In this document: positions 36,554-48,522 of the stretch, piece by piece | How the letters are laid out: the number at the start of each line of letters is the position of its first letter | Position numbering within the stretch: position 1 is the first letter of the stretch | Program-made: the position numbers and the translations under genes | Notes under the pieces: model-generated | Seen by the model: the letters and a program-made list of their open reading frames with translations, nothing else | What the model was told of the DNA's origin: nothing | Databases searched by the model: none | Source: Ichthyophonus hoferi | Lineage: Eukaryota; Opisthokonta; Ichthyosporea; Ichthyophonida; Ichthyophonidae | Assembly: GCA_002751075.1 (NCBI GenBank) | Contig: NAOQ01000013.1 | Location: forward strand, 115,717-177,247 | Reading direction: 5' to 3' | DNA length: 61,531 nucleotides

Positions 36554-39010
36554 ATATACGCGCATATATAATTATACCTTATATATTATGTATTTAATAT
36601 ATTTTATGTATATATAGAAAATTTTAATGTAGTGAATATATATAATATTGTACTACACCTACTGGGCAATCCAGTTCAACTACACCACGATGATAAAAAT
36701 GATAAATAAATGAGTGGGTTAATTAAAACAAAATAGCAGATGTATGCCGTATTAAGACATTATATATTTTATACGTAATTATTTGCAATAATTAGGTGTG
36801 CATAGGATGCGGAACGGGGTGGTCATAACAAGGACACTGAATAGGATTATTGATGAAGACAGGATAGAGGAAGGAGGAGAAATGAGAAGGACAAAGTAAA
36901 AGAGAGATTGTGATTGTTGTTTTGAAATGGATAGGGGTTAACGGAAAACGGAGAAAACATGAAAACAAAATAGAAACGTTGCATGATGTCGAGTGTAATT
37001 AAAGATAGAAAAAGAAGCTAATAGTCAATAGGGTGGGGAAGGGGTGAAAAGGGGAGGTGGGAGATGGATAGTAGGAGGTTAAGTTGCCTGAAAACAATTT
37101 ATAAAGTTATTGGTATTTTGGCTTACCTATTTATAAAATAAGGATAAGATTTCTGCTAGATGGTAGTCAAATATGAGTTGAGGTTCCTGTATACAACCTG
37201 AAAATAGGATGAGAAGGGAGAGAGGGAGGCTTGGTGGAAGCTTTATGGGAAAAGATCATGTTGGAGTGGAGACTATGTAAGTGGTTCAGTGATATGGCAA
37301 TGGAAGGGTATAGCATTTAATAACGATAGCATACAATCTACTGGACTATAATATATTGAAGGCTGAGTAAAATATAAGTATAAATGCATTTAAATTGTCA
37401 AAAAAAAAGATTAAGTGAATCATAAAACTATATAGGAGAAAACATTAGAAGAATGTAGTTCTAACACTTCATTTATAAGCATCAGTTAGTGGTCCCTATA
37501 CTAGAGTAATAATTATTAGTTACACAGCTTTTTACATTTAATGTTTGGAAAGAAGGAAAGTATTCCCATTGACATATAGTCTACTAGTCAACATGCCGGC
37601 CGTTGTCAAGGTAGTAGAATGCGCAGTTTATCTGTTGCATGGCTGTATTGCATTAGAAATATAGTCTAGATATATCCGTTAGTTAATAAGTTGGCTATAA
37701 TCCCCTTCCATTGGAAAAGGATTCAAGCAAAAAGCATGATTTCCTTTTCTAAGGTCGTTGACGCCAATACGATGCTCCCCTTAATCGATTGATCTATAAT
37801 TATAGACCATCAGAAAATATTTTTTCAAATGGGCTCCCTACATAGTATGGTGCATTGTCAATGATTTTGATGTTATGATTATGTTAATAGTGAGTGCATG
37901 GAGCCAATTAGCTGTTCAATTGGATACATACGTGAATCCTAAATTATAACATCCCCACGTAGTGTACGACGTTTAATAAACATTATTATATTATTAAATA
38001 TTTATTTATTTTATTAATGGTTTCTGTTCCTTTTAGTTACATAAACCCTAGGATTAACATATATAAGGGTGAATACTTGACATAAAATTTACTCCATTTC
38101 ACATCACTTTATAGTATTTCCATGCTAAGCTACCTCCTTTTATGTATTAACCAATAATTGTCGCTGTTTTCGGAGGATCTATTCACAGTTTTTCATGCAA
38201 TTGCTTGTTTTTATTGGTTAATAAATTACGCCTATCCTGATGACCCTAGTACTCCCTAATAAAGGAATACATTATATTCTTCCTATTGGTTGCCTTAATC
38301 ACTCCAATATAATATATATAATGTATTATAGTATACCATAATATAGTATAATATAACGACAAAGACAATATAGTATAAACATCGGTATATTAAAATACAA
38401 TGCAATAAAAACTATTGAAACTATAATAGTAAATTCTAGTCGGACAACGTAATTCCTAGAATCATTTTTCTAATTGAGGTTCTTCCTTTAGCCTTTAGCC
38501 TTTAGCCTATTACTATCGACCCATTTGCTCAATGATAAATGAAACCGTAAGATTACAATGACGGTCATACATATGTTAGTCATTGTTTTCTACGTTATAG
38601 ATCTATGAATTGTATTTAGCAGTAGTCCCTTGGTAAAAGGTCCCTTTACTTTAGCTAGGTGGGGCCTTTCTGATTTATTAAAGGATAGCCATAAAAGCCT
38701 CAAAATATATTGTGAACCCTTCGCTATTACCCTTTTTATCTTATCTTGGATATTCCTTGGGTTATCACTTTAACCTTTTGCTCCTGTCTGCTATTGCTGT
38801 GTCTATTTTAACTTTTGGTATTACTTACATTTTCGAGAGATTCTACGGTCGGATTTCACAAAATTACCATTTCATTATTTTTATTTTATTTTCTGACCAG
38901 TCGCATCTACAAAGGCACAGTTGTTACACGCAAATACAGAGCTACATACAGATTCTTAAAAATGCATAGGTCTACGTAATCTTAACAGTTGACATTCATT
39001 TATCGACAAC

Positions 39011-42000
39011 ATGCCTTCGCGGAAAAGACTCCATGATGCTATGCGGCAGATCGAGCTAGCTACTTTCCTCATTGAAAAAAAATCGAAGAAATATTCCCTG
39101 CCTGCAACCAGAATCGGTTCTTCAGTAGATTCAGTTTCATCTTTTTCCTGTTCAGTTTCCCACCCGTCTTGGGGGCTACACACTACAAAGATGAGCAATA
39201 ATAAAGTAGATGTGCCTGGGCCACAAATTCAAGCCATACCTCTAAAGAGTGAGGAAGAAGATAAAAAGAGGCTGCAAGCTAGAAGGTTCTGGAGGGTGTT
39301 GGCTAAGGCCGTGAAGGCTGGGAGCTTGTTTACAAAGTATGGGTATATAGCGGCACGTAATCCAGAACTCTGGTATCCGTTAACAAAACAGTGAGTGTGA
39401 TTATGGATATATATAGGAGGAGTTTATTTCTAGATAGTAATATATTTTTATTATGGTAATATTACACTTACGTAAGGCATATTGATATACTGACATATAT
39501 ATAACCTATCTACCATATATTCTATATACCGTGTATTTTATACGTAACACATAATCTATATACCACCACATATAATACCTAAAACATATACTACATTTAA
39601 TATATATAGCACATGATATATATAAAAAACACAACATACGGCGTACAAAATATCATATATATAATCCTAACACCATCCCGGTTATATAAACTCACCTACA
39701 TACACAGGTGCTATTACGTATATATTTTATTATCTCTTTATATCTTTCTTTTCTGTCCCCTTACCCACATCCTGCCATATAACCCTATCATAGTGGTTAT
39801 TTACGCACTTTCTAATACATACTTCTATGTGGTTTCATTTGTATATTAGTTCTTTTCTTCGTTTTGTATCAGTGATTTACAACACAAGCATGTATATGCT
39901 CCCGAGCATGTTGCCCTATATGTCTATATACACTTACAACCATTTACAATTCTATTTGCGCAATTATATTTACACATTGTATATGTAAATTTATATTATT
40001 AATCTATAAATATTTATGTTAGTATAGTGTTATATTTTTTGATTATGATATATATTATTTATGTGTATCCATACAATCATACATATACATATAAACGTAT
40101 GCATACACGTGGGGGATTCATTTATCCAACGATCGTGTTGGTCACATTAGCGAACACCTCCCTTCTCTCATTGGTCTGTTACCTCTTTACATCTATAGTA
40201 ACTATACCATTGATACTGCCTATATAAGATAATTATACAATCATTCTTACCCTATATATATTAATTATACAATCATTCCTACCCTGTATATAATAATAAT
40301 GCAAGCATTCCTATGCTCCCTCTTCCTCTCCCATCTTAATATATCCTTTATTAAATTATTTGTTATTCCCCTCGTCCTCACTAGGTATGTGGCTTGGCAC
40401 CTTACCATGGCATGTGCCACCTATTACTATACCTTTGCGGTTCCTATTCGCTTCTGCTTTGGCTGGGGGTATACATCCCACTGGTTGTTTGCTGCTATAG
40501 ATATCGTATGTGATATCATATTGGCGATGAACGTGTATTTTGAACAACATGCAGTGTATGTAGAACATGGGATTCCATATGATAACATAAATTCAATTAG
40601 AAAAAATTATTTTGAAAATTCATATACGTTCGATTTAGTTACAGTAATTCCGTGGGATATAGGTCTTGCGCTAGCTTTTTTAATATATAGAATTAATCCA
40701 ATAGAACTATGGCGCTCCTACCCATATATGGCACTAGGAGGAGACTTAGGTGGTGATAGTCTACTATTACCTTTTATGGTCTTACCTTTTAGATTGTTGC
40801 GAACAATAATAGTTATTATATTAGGCGTGGTTTGGTATCGTGGGCTTAAAATGCTTCGTCTATGGCGAATTAATTCTTACATTAATAGTATCGCTAAATA
40901 CACATCTAAAATTAATACAGTAGAATGTGTCAAATTAATTTTAAACGTTATTTTGGTGGGCCATTTTATTGGTTGTGGTTACTATCTCATAGTAGCAACT
41001 GAAGGGTTTAGTGGTAATAGCTGGCTACCTGATGAGAGTTTTAAGGATTTGTCTGTATCACGACAGGTATGTTAAGTGGAGAAACATTCCAAATATATTT
41101 GTCCATACCCCCTGTCCTATCATCTGCTCCCAATATATTCATCTTACTATTTACTAGATTGAGTTTATTCCACTCCATCATAGTATATTTATACTTTTAT
41201 TGGCTCCCTGCTATCCAATGGCAACACAGACTACTACGTGACTTAGGGTTTTTTATGTTTTTTTTCTTTCACTTACTATCTATTTACATATCCATTTTAT
41301 TCTTTGTATCTCTATCGATCTGTGTTCATCTCTCTACAATATCACACTATATTGATTGACTCGCCATTTTTTTTTTTTACACAAAGATTTTTTATGAAAC
41401 CAGTTATCATATTTAAAGCGCTAAATGGAATAATATACAAGCCATTACTACAACGCCAAACTCAGTAATATAAAGTATTATTTAATTAAAACAGAGGAAT
41501 ATAATTGTTATATTAGAAGCATTGAAAAGCAAAGACATATCCAGACATTCAGGGTCATATGATAGAAGGGGTAACACCTATGATATTCCAAGTTTATTCC
41601 TATTTTACCTTACTACCATCATTTAAAGGTGTTCGTTTTTATCTCCCAATGAATATAAAAATAATGCCGGTTTATGCATACCTCTCGCCTATTCATAATA
41701 TATATACCCTATGCATCAGGACACACATGGCCCCTAGATCTCATATTCACAAACATTACAACATTTTATCAACATTTATCCTGTAAGATTTAAACTACTT
41801 GTTTCCATTCTATACACTATTTTACCATCATTACTCTTGTTGGCATGATGCTTTGAATAATCCTTCCTTCTACATATATCCATATTTGTTTTTTATTCAT
41901 GTCTTTATTGGCAGGTGCTTGTATCGTTCTATTGGGGTTTTTCGTCACTCAGTGGGACACTGTCCACAGCCAGGTCACCAATCACTCTCCTGGAAACATT

Positions 42001-45000
42001 CTACTCATTCCTCATTGGTTGCATCAGTATTAGTTTATTCTCACATACTATCGGAAATGTGGGTAAGATAATGAAGTCTGTCAATGGCATATCCCAAAAT
42101 TATCGAAGTCAAGTAGAAAGGATTAACAGGTACATGGCATATCGACAAATACCTCAACATCTTCAGCGTAGAGTCAGACAATACTTTGAATATCTGCACT
42201 CTCGTCAGAATGGCTATGAAGATGAGGTGATATTGCAGGATTTCCCTGGCCATTTAAAATTAGAAATATATCGACATTTATGTAGGGTAAGTTGGATATG
42301 ACGCGGAAGTGTTATACTCAAGCAACTTTATTGTTTTCTTCTGCTATAGTTGTTCATTACTCAGTTTCAATTTTCGTTCCTTGAATACCTTTGTTAGGAT
42401 CTTACCTATATCTGTATTGTGTTACGTTGTCACTTTCATCAATGCAATGTAAGGCGAACAAAAATAGAATGCTTGATATTTGAATACATAACCTCAAAAA
42501 TATTTAAAATAAGTTGATTTCGTTACGCATGATTTGTTTATTTTGTTTCTGGTTTTGGCTCAATATTGGTAAATATATATATATATATATATATATTAGT
42601 TATTTTTATTCTTATTACTATTTAAATAATTTCAAGCCCTTATGATAATTTGGTTTACATATTGTATTGTAATGAAGATAATCAGTGTTACTGCATGGTT
42701 AGACATATCTAGCTTTGTAACTTGGTTTATTATTTTGTGTAATACCAGCTATATGATCTTTATGCACATTATTGCTTTGCCATACTATATATGCATACGT
42801 AGAGATATAAGCACATACATTTTTATATGTATCAAGCATAAATGCCTATACACATATCCCTCAACCCATATCGATATAATTACTTAGGTATATGCACTTT
42901 ATTCAAACATCGCATGTAACAAATGTAATTGTACTAGCTCTCTACATATTGGCTTGATGGGCTTGTACTCTATTTTCTTGCTTGCGCGTTCTTGTTTTAC
43001 AAATTAATCATAAGCATTTTAGTTCCCTTTCTCTTTCACTATATGCCCATCTTCCCTCTAACACTTGTAACATACACCTCACAGGATATAGTCAAGAAAG
43101 TACCTCTATTTAAGCATAGTAATCAGGCCTTTATAGATAAAATGGTCGTACTACTTAAGCCCCGCATTTATTCTCCAGGAGATTATATTATACGTGTGGA
43201 TGAAGCTGGTGATGAAATGTTTTTTATTAGCGAAGGAAAAGTGCAGGTTGAGGATAGGCACCAACACATCATCTGCGACCTTGGTGAAGGTGATTTTTTT
43301 GGTGAGATAGCATTGACGTCTAAAAGTGCGTTGCGCACTGCCTCAGTTGTAGCGGTAACATTCTGTGATATATTTGTATTTGCCAAGAGGGATTTGGATG
43401 CTATTTTGGAGGAGTTTCCTGAAGATGCTCACCTTATTGAGCTGATTGCTAGGCAACGACTGCGAAGTTTACAGCAGGTACCTATGCGTTTTTTAATTGA
43501 ATAGGTGTTGTGTGGTTATAGTTACTGTAGTTTGTGTATATATATGTATGTTCCTGTTCCGATATATATTTACCTTCGCTATCCTAGGTCTTAGGATATC
43601 GATTTATAAGTGGCGTATATATGGAAGTATCTGGTATTAAAACCGAAAAGATAAGGTTTGCAATATAAAATATGGAAACCTATAATGTTTTGAAAGAGAG
43701 GGATGGTCTACAGAAAAAAAGTAAAAGAAAAATATACAGAAGAAATAGGAAATAAGGATTTAGATCAGTTTTTGTTTATTTTTTATTAGCATAAACTTGC
43801 CACTGCAGTCATATCTTTTTTGAAAGAATGATAAAGATAGTAGAAGAGGAAACAATAATGAGACAGAAAGAAATACTCGTTGAGTGATGATAGAAAGGAG
43901 ATGAGGAATATGTATTATTAAATGGAGAACCGAGGAGAAAGAGGAGATGGAGAGAAATAAAAACAGAATTAGTAAAAGTATAAGTCTTAGTATGTGCATT
44001 GTCTCTGTATAGTAACAATAAAGTGGAAAGGATATGGTATCAATAGGAGAAAATACAGTGTTTAAAATTTAGTTTGTTTAAAAAGGAACGGAAAGGTATG
44101 ATATAATAATCTGTGCATGAAATGATAAANNNNNNNNNNNNNNNNNNNNNNNNNNNNNNNNNNNNNNNNNNNNNNNNNNNNNNNNNNNNNNNNNNNNNNN
44201 NNNNNNNNNNNNNNNNNNNNNNNNNNNNNNNNNNNNNNNNNNNNNNNNNNNNNNNNNNNNNNNNNNNNNNNNNNNNNNNNNNNNNNNNNNNNNNNNNNNN
44301 NNNNNNNNNNNNNNNNNNNNNNNNNNNNNNNNNNNNNNNNNNNNNNNNNNNNNNNNNNNNNNNNNNNNNNNNNNNNNNNNNNNNNNNNNNNNNNNNNNNN
44401 NNNNNNNNNNNNNNNNNNNNNNNNNNNNNNNNNNNNNNNNNNNNNNNNNNNNNNNNNNNNNNNNNNNNNNNNNNNNNNNNNNNNNNNNNNNNNNNNNNNN
44501 NNNNNNNNNNNNNNNNNNNNNNNNNNNNNNNNNNNNNNNNNNNNNNNNNNNNNNNNNNNNNNNNNNNNNNNNNNNNNNNNNNNNNNNNNNNTCAGGTGGA
44601 AAGGATATGGTATCAATAGGAGAAAATACAGTGTTTAAAATTTAGTTTGTTTAAAAAGGAACGGAAAGGTATGATATAATAATCTGTGCATGAAATGATA
44701 AATGTATTATATACTCATGTATTTATGTCTAGCCGAGATCACAATATAAAATGGTACAAGTGCCATATATATTACTAGTTAGTTCTTAGTTATCTTGTAA
44801 GTGCACTCATATTTCTCTTTCTCTGTTTTCTGAGTTTTTCCAGTACACGCGGGTTTCATTGCATAATATGATATGACTGTGCATAGACCATTGAGCAGCC
44901 CATACCAAAACACCAAAAACACAGGATCAACTACATTATGCCGCTAAATCTGCACAAGAAATGCTTGCCAGAATCCACCAGAACCTTCCCACGGACTCAA

Positions 45001-45056
45001 ATGAGAAGGTTGATGAAGAAAAGGGCCGCAACAAATCTAGAAGGATTCAAACCTAG
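39011..45056 (+). CDS. Cyclic-nucleotide-gated ion channel (CNG/HCN superfamily)
   Basis: Exons 39011-39390, 40385-41066, 41915-42286, 43085-43477 and probably 44925-45056, all phase-compatible, give about 652 residues. The cytosolic N terminus is charged. Exon 2 encodes S1-S5, with the family pattern FDLVTVIPWD in S2-S3 and an Arg/Lys-bearing S4 (FRLLRTIIVI, then WYRGLKMLRLWR). Exon 3 encodes the pore, S6 (FLIGCISISLFSHTIGNVG) and the C-linker. Exon 4 encodes the cyclic-nucleotide-binding domain, with SPGDYII, GEGDFFGEIAL and RTASV containing the Glu and Arg that contact cyclic nucleotide. The pore reads SSLSGTLSTA where relatives have TIGET or GYG, so ion selectivity is not predictable. If intron 4 is retained, the frame stops at 43504. 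Exon 5 (DQLHYAAKSA to RRIQT-stop) is less certain because a long intron with gap 2 precedes it. Confidence 0.88.
42569..42597. repeat. (TA)n microsatellite in channel intron 3
   Basis: An uninterrupted TA run between channel exons 3 and 4. Confidence 0.8.
44023..44129. repeat. 107-bp duplicated flank left of gap 2
   Basis: Identical to 44596-44702 right of the N run. It looks like an unmerged contig overlap. The first four bases of the right contig (44592-44595) differ partly from the left contig. Confidence 0.9.
44130..44591. other. Assembly gap (462 N)
   Basis: An N run in the last channel intron, flanked by the same 107 bases on each side, so little or no sequence is likely missing. Confidence 0.97.
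44596..44702. repeat. 107-bp duplicated flank right of gap 2
   Basis: Copy of 44023-44129. Probably an assembly artefact. Confidence 0.9.
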
Positions 45057-48051
45057 TCAGTCGCTTTCAGCTTTCACAAGCTTTACTTTATTTTTATTTG
45101 ACACCTTGTAATAGACCAGAAGTATTTCCTAATTCATTAAAGCTGTAAGTTATTAGACGAAAATATTTAGGGCTTACTAGGTCAGTTAAGTTTCTGAAAT
45201 AGAGTGTGTATGCTGTAGGAATGAATCTATAGAATGTCTTCCTTTATCTCTATAGCCGATAGGAATAAGACACGACAATAAGCCAAGCACAAGTATTTGG
45301 ATACCGCTTCTCAGAATGTTTTCCTCTGGCCCGTAATAATCATATTCAAATAGTTTATACACAATAATGTACCCTTTGCACTTTTTCTATGGCAACCTAT
45401 CACTGAGGGCCATATCTTATAATGAGTGTAATTAAAAAGCCGCTATACGTCATAAAGTTTAGCATCTGATTATGGTACGAATAATAAAACAATACATGTA
45501 ATAGGAAAAGTAGAGTATATATAATCCAGATAATATGCGGTGGATAGATAACACAAGGCTATATATAAAGTGAAGCATGTGGTCAATATTGTTTGTATGT
45601 AAAGGTATAAATAGGTGTGGCATTTATGGTAAGTGATAATAGCAAGATTATAGTTAGGAAGAAGATATGGGGTATGTGCCGTGCTGTATTGCATATACAG
45701 TGTTCGTTGGTGTCTGTATGCACAATTCATGTGATGTGTGTAATATACTCTTATCATATATCACGCTATGGTATGTTGTGACATAATATACAGTCACGGC
45801 ATACAACGTGGCTACAATATGTGATAATATGATATAATACGCTCTGCAGGTGTGATAGGGCATTAGGATATAATATATCATAATATATCATATAATATAT
45901 ATGTTATGAGGCAATATACTGTAGCATGCTTGCTAATCTAGGATATAGTATGATATACTAAAGTATAATACGATGTAGTAGAATATAGTAAAATATGCAA
46001 TGATATGAGTGGATTATCATTAGATTTAACACTTAAAACCAACGCAACAACTAAACGCTACAACGCAAAATATTGGTCTAAGCTATAATAATTGTCATAG
46101 TTTATAGTGATATTTAACTGCTTTTATTGGTATTAATCTGCCATCAATCGTTAATATAAGTATTAATTTTTATTCCATCGTTGCCGCTAATGTTAATTTA
46201 CCATCTGTTTTATCATTAATATTAATCTAAAGTCAATTGTTGCCATGAGTATTCATCTACTGTCAATCACTCGTTAACACTACTCTGCGATCAATTCTTT
46301 ACAATCATTAATCTTAACCTCAAGTTAATGTTAATCTGTAGTTAATCAATATCATTATTATTTAGTTACAACCAATCATTTAGTACTAATGTTTGTGTGT
46401 GTAAATCCAATCTTAACGAGGAGGATAGATCTACAGTTACTATTATAAAAACTAAAAATAAACTAGAATTAAACGTTTCCCATTAATATCAAACTATATT
46501 AATCTGCCCACCTTTAATTACTAATATTATAATTAAACTAAAATAAATCGGTAATAATATATCTAAGATCAATCGGTAATAATATTAGTCTGCAAATAAT
46601 CAATCCATACTATTAATAGTAATCTACAATAAGTCAATACGATTACTATTAATCTGCAATCAATCAATCACAATGTACTGCGCAATTTCTTTAAATCAGT
46701 ATTAAAAGCTAATCAAACACTCATATTAATAATAATCACCAATAAATGATTTTAATTGGCTATTAATAATTAATCTCGTTAAATTTCTAAGGTTGTTGAC
46801 CTCTTTAAGCGATCGATCTAGATCATAGTTGACATGTTATGTGCATGGGAAAGGTATTATTGTAGAGTAGTAATAAATAATATATATATATATTTATATT
46901 TATATGGCTATATGTATACAGCAATATAATACAACACCCAATATTAGTATATAAGACGGTTTATTACACTATTACCTAGTCATCTATTCTATTCTTATAG
47001 TAATATGATAGCGTGTCCTAGTGTGTAATTTATATAGTATTTCCGCGTTTATTCCCCTTAGTACCTCTGTGAGTATTAATATTCCGTACAAACCTGCTTT
47101 ATGTTGAGTGTTATATACGAAAATTTATAAAGACTAAATGTATATAGAAAGAAAAAATATGCTTATGCGCTCTCTCAAAAATAACTGAAACAAGTGCGTT
47201 TTTTGCTGAAAGTGATAGAATGACAAGGAAGATTAATAACCCAAGACACTTTCAACTAGGTTTCATTTTTAGAAAAGTGTTTTTGAAATATTCCTACTGA
47301 AGGGTTTCTTTTTCTATTTATTTATAATTCTATTGAAAGGCGAACTCGGCAGTAGTTTATTTTAAGGGTATGTTAAAAAAAAATGTGAAAGATAGTCTTA
47401 GACAGTATTTAGTATGTATAATGGGAGATAGTATGGGTAGATAAGGATTGTGCTTATGTTTATAACAGAGAAAGGGAGAGAGAATATATGTGCACAGGTC
47501 TATATATGATATATACGTGGAAGGAGTAGACCTGCGTGTAATAGAAAGTTGTGATTAGATCCTCTATTGTAGTTTATTCTAGAAGGATATGCAGGTGGAG
47601 AATAGAGATAAGGTATTATAAAATAATGATGGGATATATCTTGTTTTCCTACGCACACTCACTTGCTCATTACCTAGAACATATAGACATGTTGTATTAG
47701 GAAACCCATATAGTTATATTTTTTATGACACCGTAGTAATATATTTGTTGCTTTTCTCTCCGGATAACCACTTCTACTAGAATACCCCTTTTAATATTTT
47801 ATATCTTCCTCTTTCGCCTCTTCTTTACTTTACTTTTATTTACGGTTTTTTACATCTCACCATATTCTATTCCCATTTCTTTCTCTATTATTTTGTATTC
47901 CAAACCCTCTATAGTTCCTTTCATATCTTTCTCCTGTGTGCAGAATTCTCACGCTTTCTACTTCTTTTGTCTCTCCCTCTCTCTCACTTTCCCCATCTCA
48001 CTCTAGGCTCTTCCTTTTTTATTAGCTTCTCTTTCTGTTAGAGCGAATCAA
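45057..48051. other. Intergenic region upstream of CNOT2
   Basis: About 3 kb. It contains ATAATATG-type simple sequence (about 45780-46010), a degenerate minisatellite (about 46125-46690) and a pyrimidine-rich plus strand (about 47750-48035) that probably includes the CNOT2 5' leader. No gene is recognised; the 45470-45881 minus-strand frames are low-complexity. Confidence 0.5.
46125..46690. repeat. Degenerate ~30-bp minisatellite
   Basis: Repeated blocks resembling TTAATCTGCAATCAATC followed by a T-rich part recur about every 28-34 bp, with many substitutions and indels. The best-preserved units are near 46130, 46220, 46250 and 46590-46670; the stretch between about 46390 and 46490 is poorly matched. 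Boundaries are approximate. Confidence 0.6.
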
Positions 48052-48452
48052 ATGGCTACAGGGTATGGAAGAAGCCCAAGGCTCCAATCACCAGTAAGTG
48101 TTAATTACAATATATGTGGGAGTTATATTTTATTGGTCTTTCACGCCTCCATATATGCCTATAAATAATAACGCAAATGCTTCAACTTGAGCTCACTATA
48201 TGTATGTACGAATGGTATATTCATACATATATACACATAAATACAGGTTATAATATAACATACCTATACCTATATCTGTACCATTAAAGTTAAATTTACT
48301 AACTGGTTACTGTTTACTATAACAGCAGGGTCTACTGCCAGGGTTGTCAATGACGAACCAACGGCCAGGACCCAATGGGATTGGTGCGTTACAGCCTGGT
48401 CTTCATATGACCGCAGCACACATGCAAGCATTGCAGCAGCAGCAGCAGCAGC

Positions 48453-48522
<70 letters not shown>

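Larger units (their letters stand above)
35357..39010. other. Intergenic region upstream of the channel gene
   Basis: About 3.6 kb. It contains repeat copy B (35862-35940), an inverted repeat at 36511-36553 and a purine-rich stretch on the plus strand (about 36780-37270). Open frames at 35793-36128 and 38712-38969 are not supported by domains. Confidence 0.5.
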
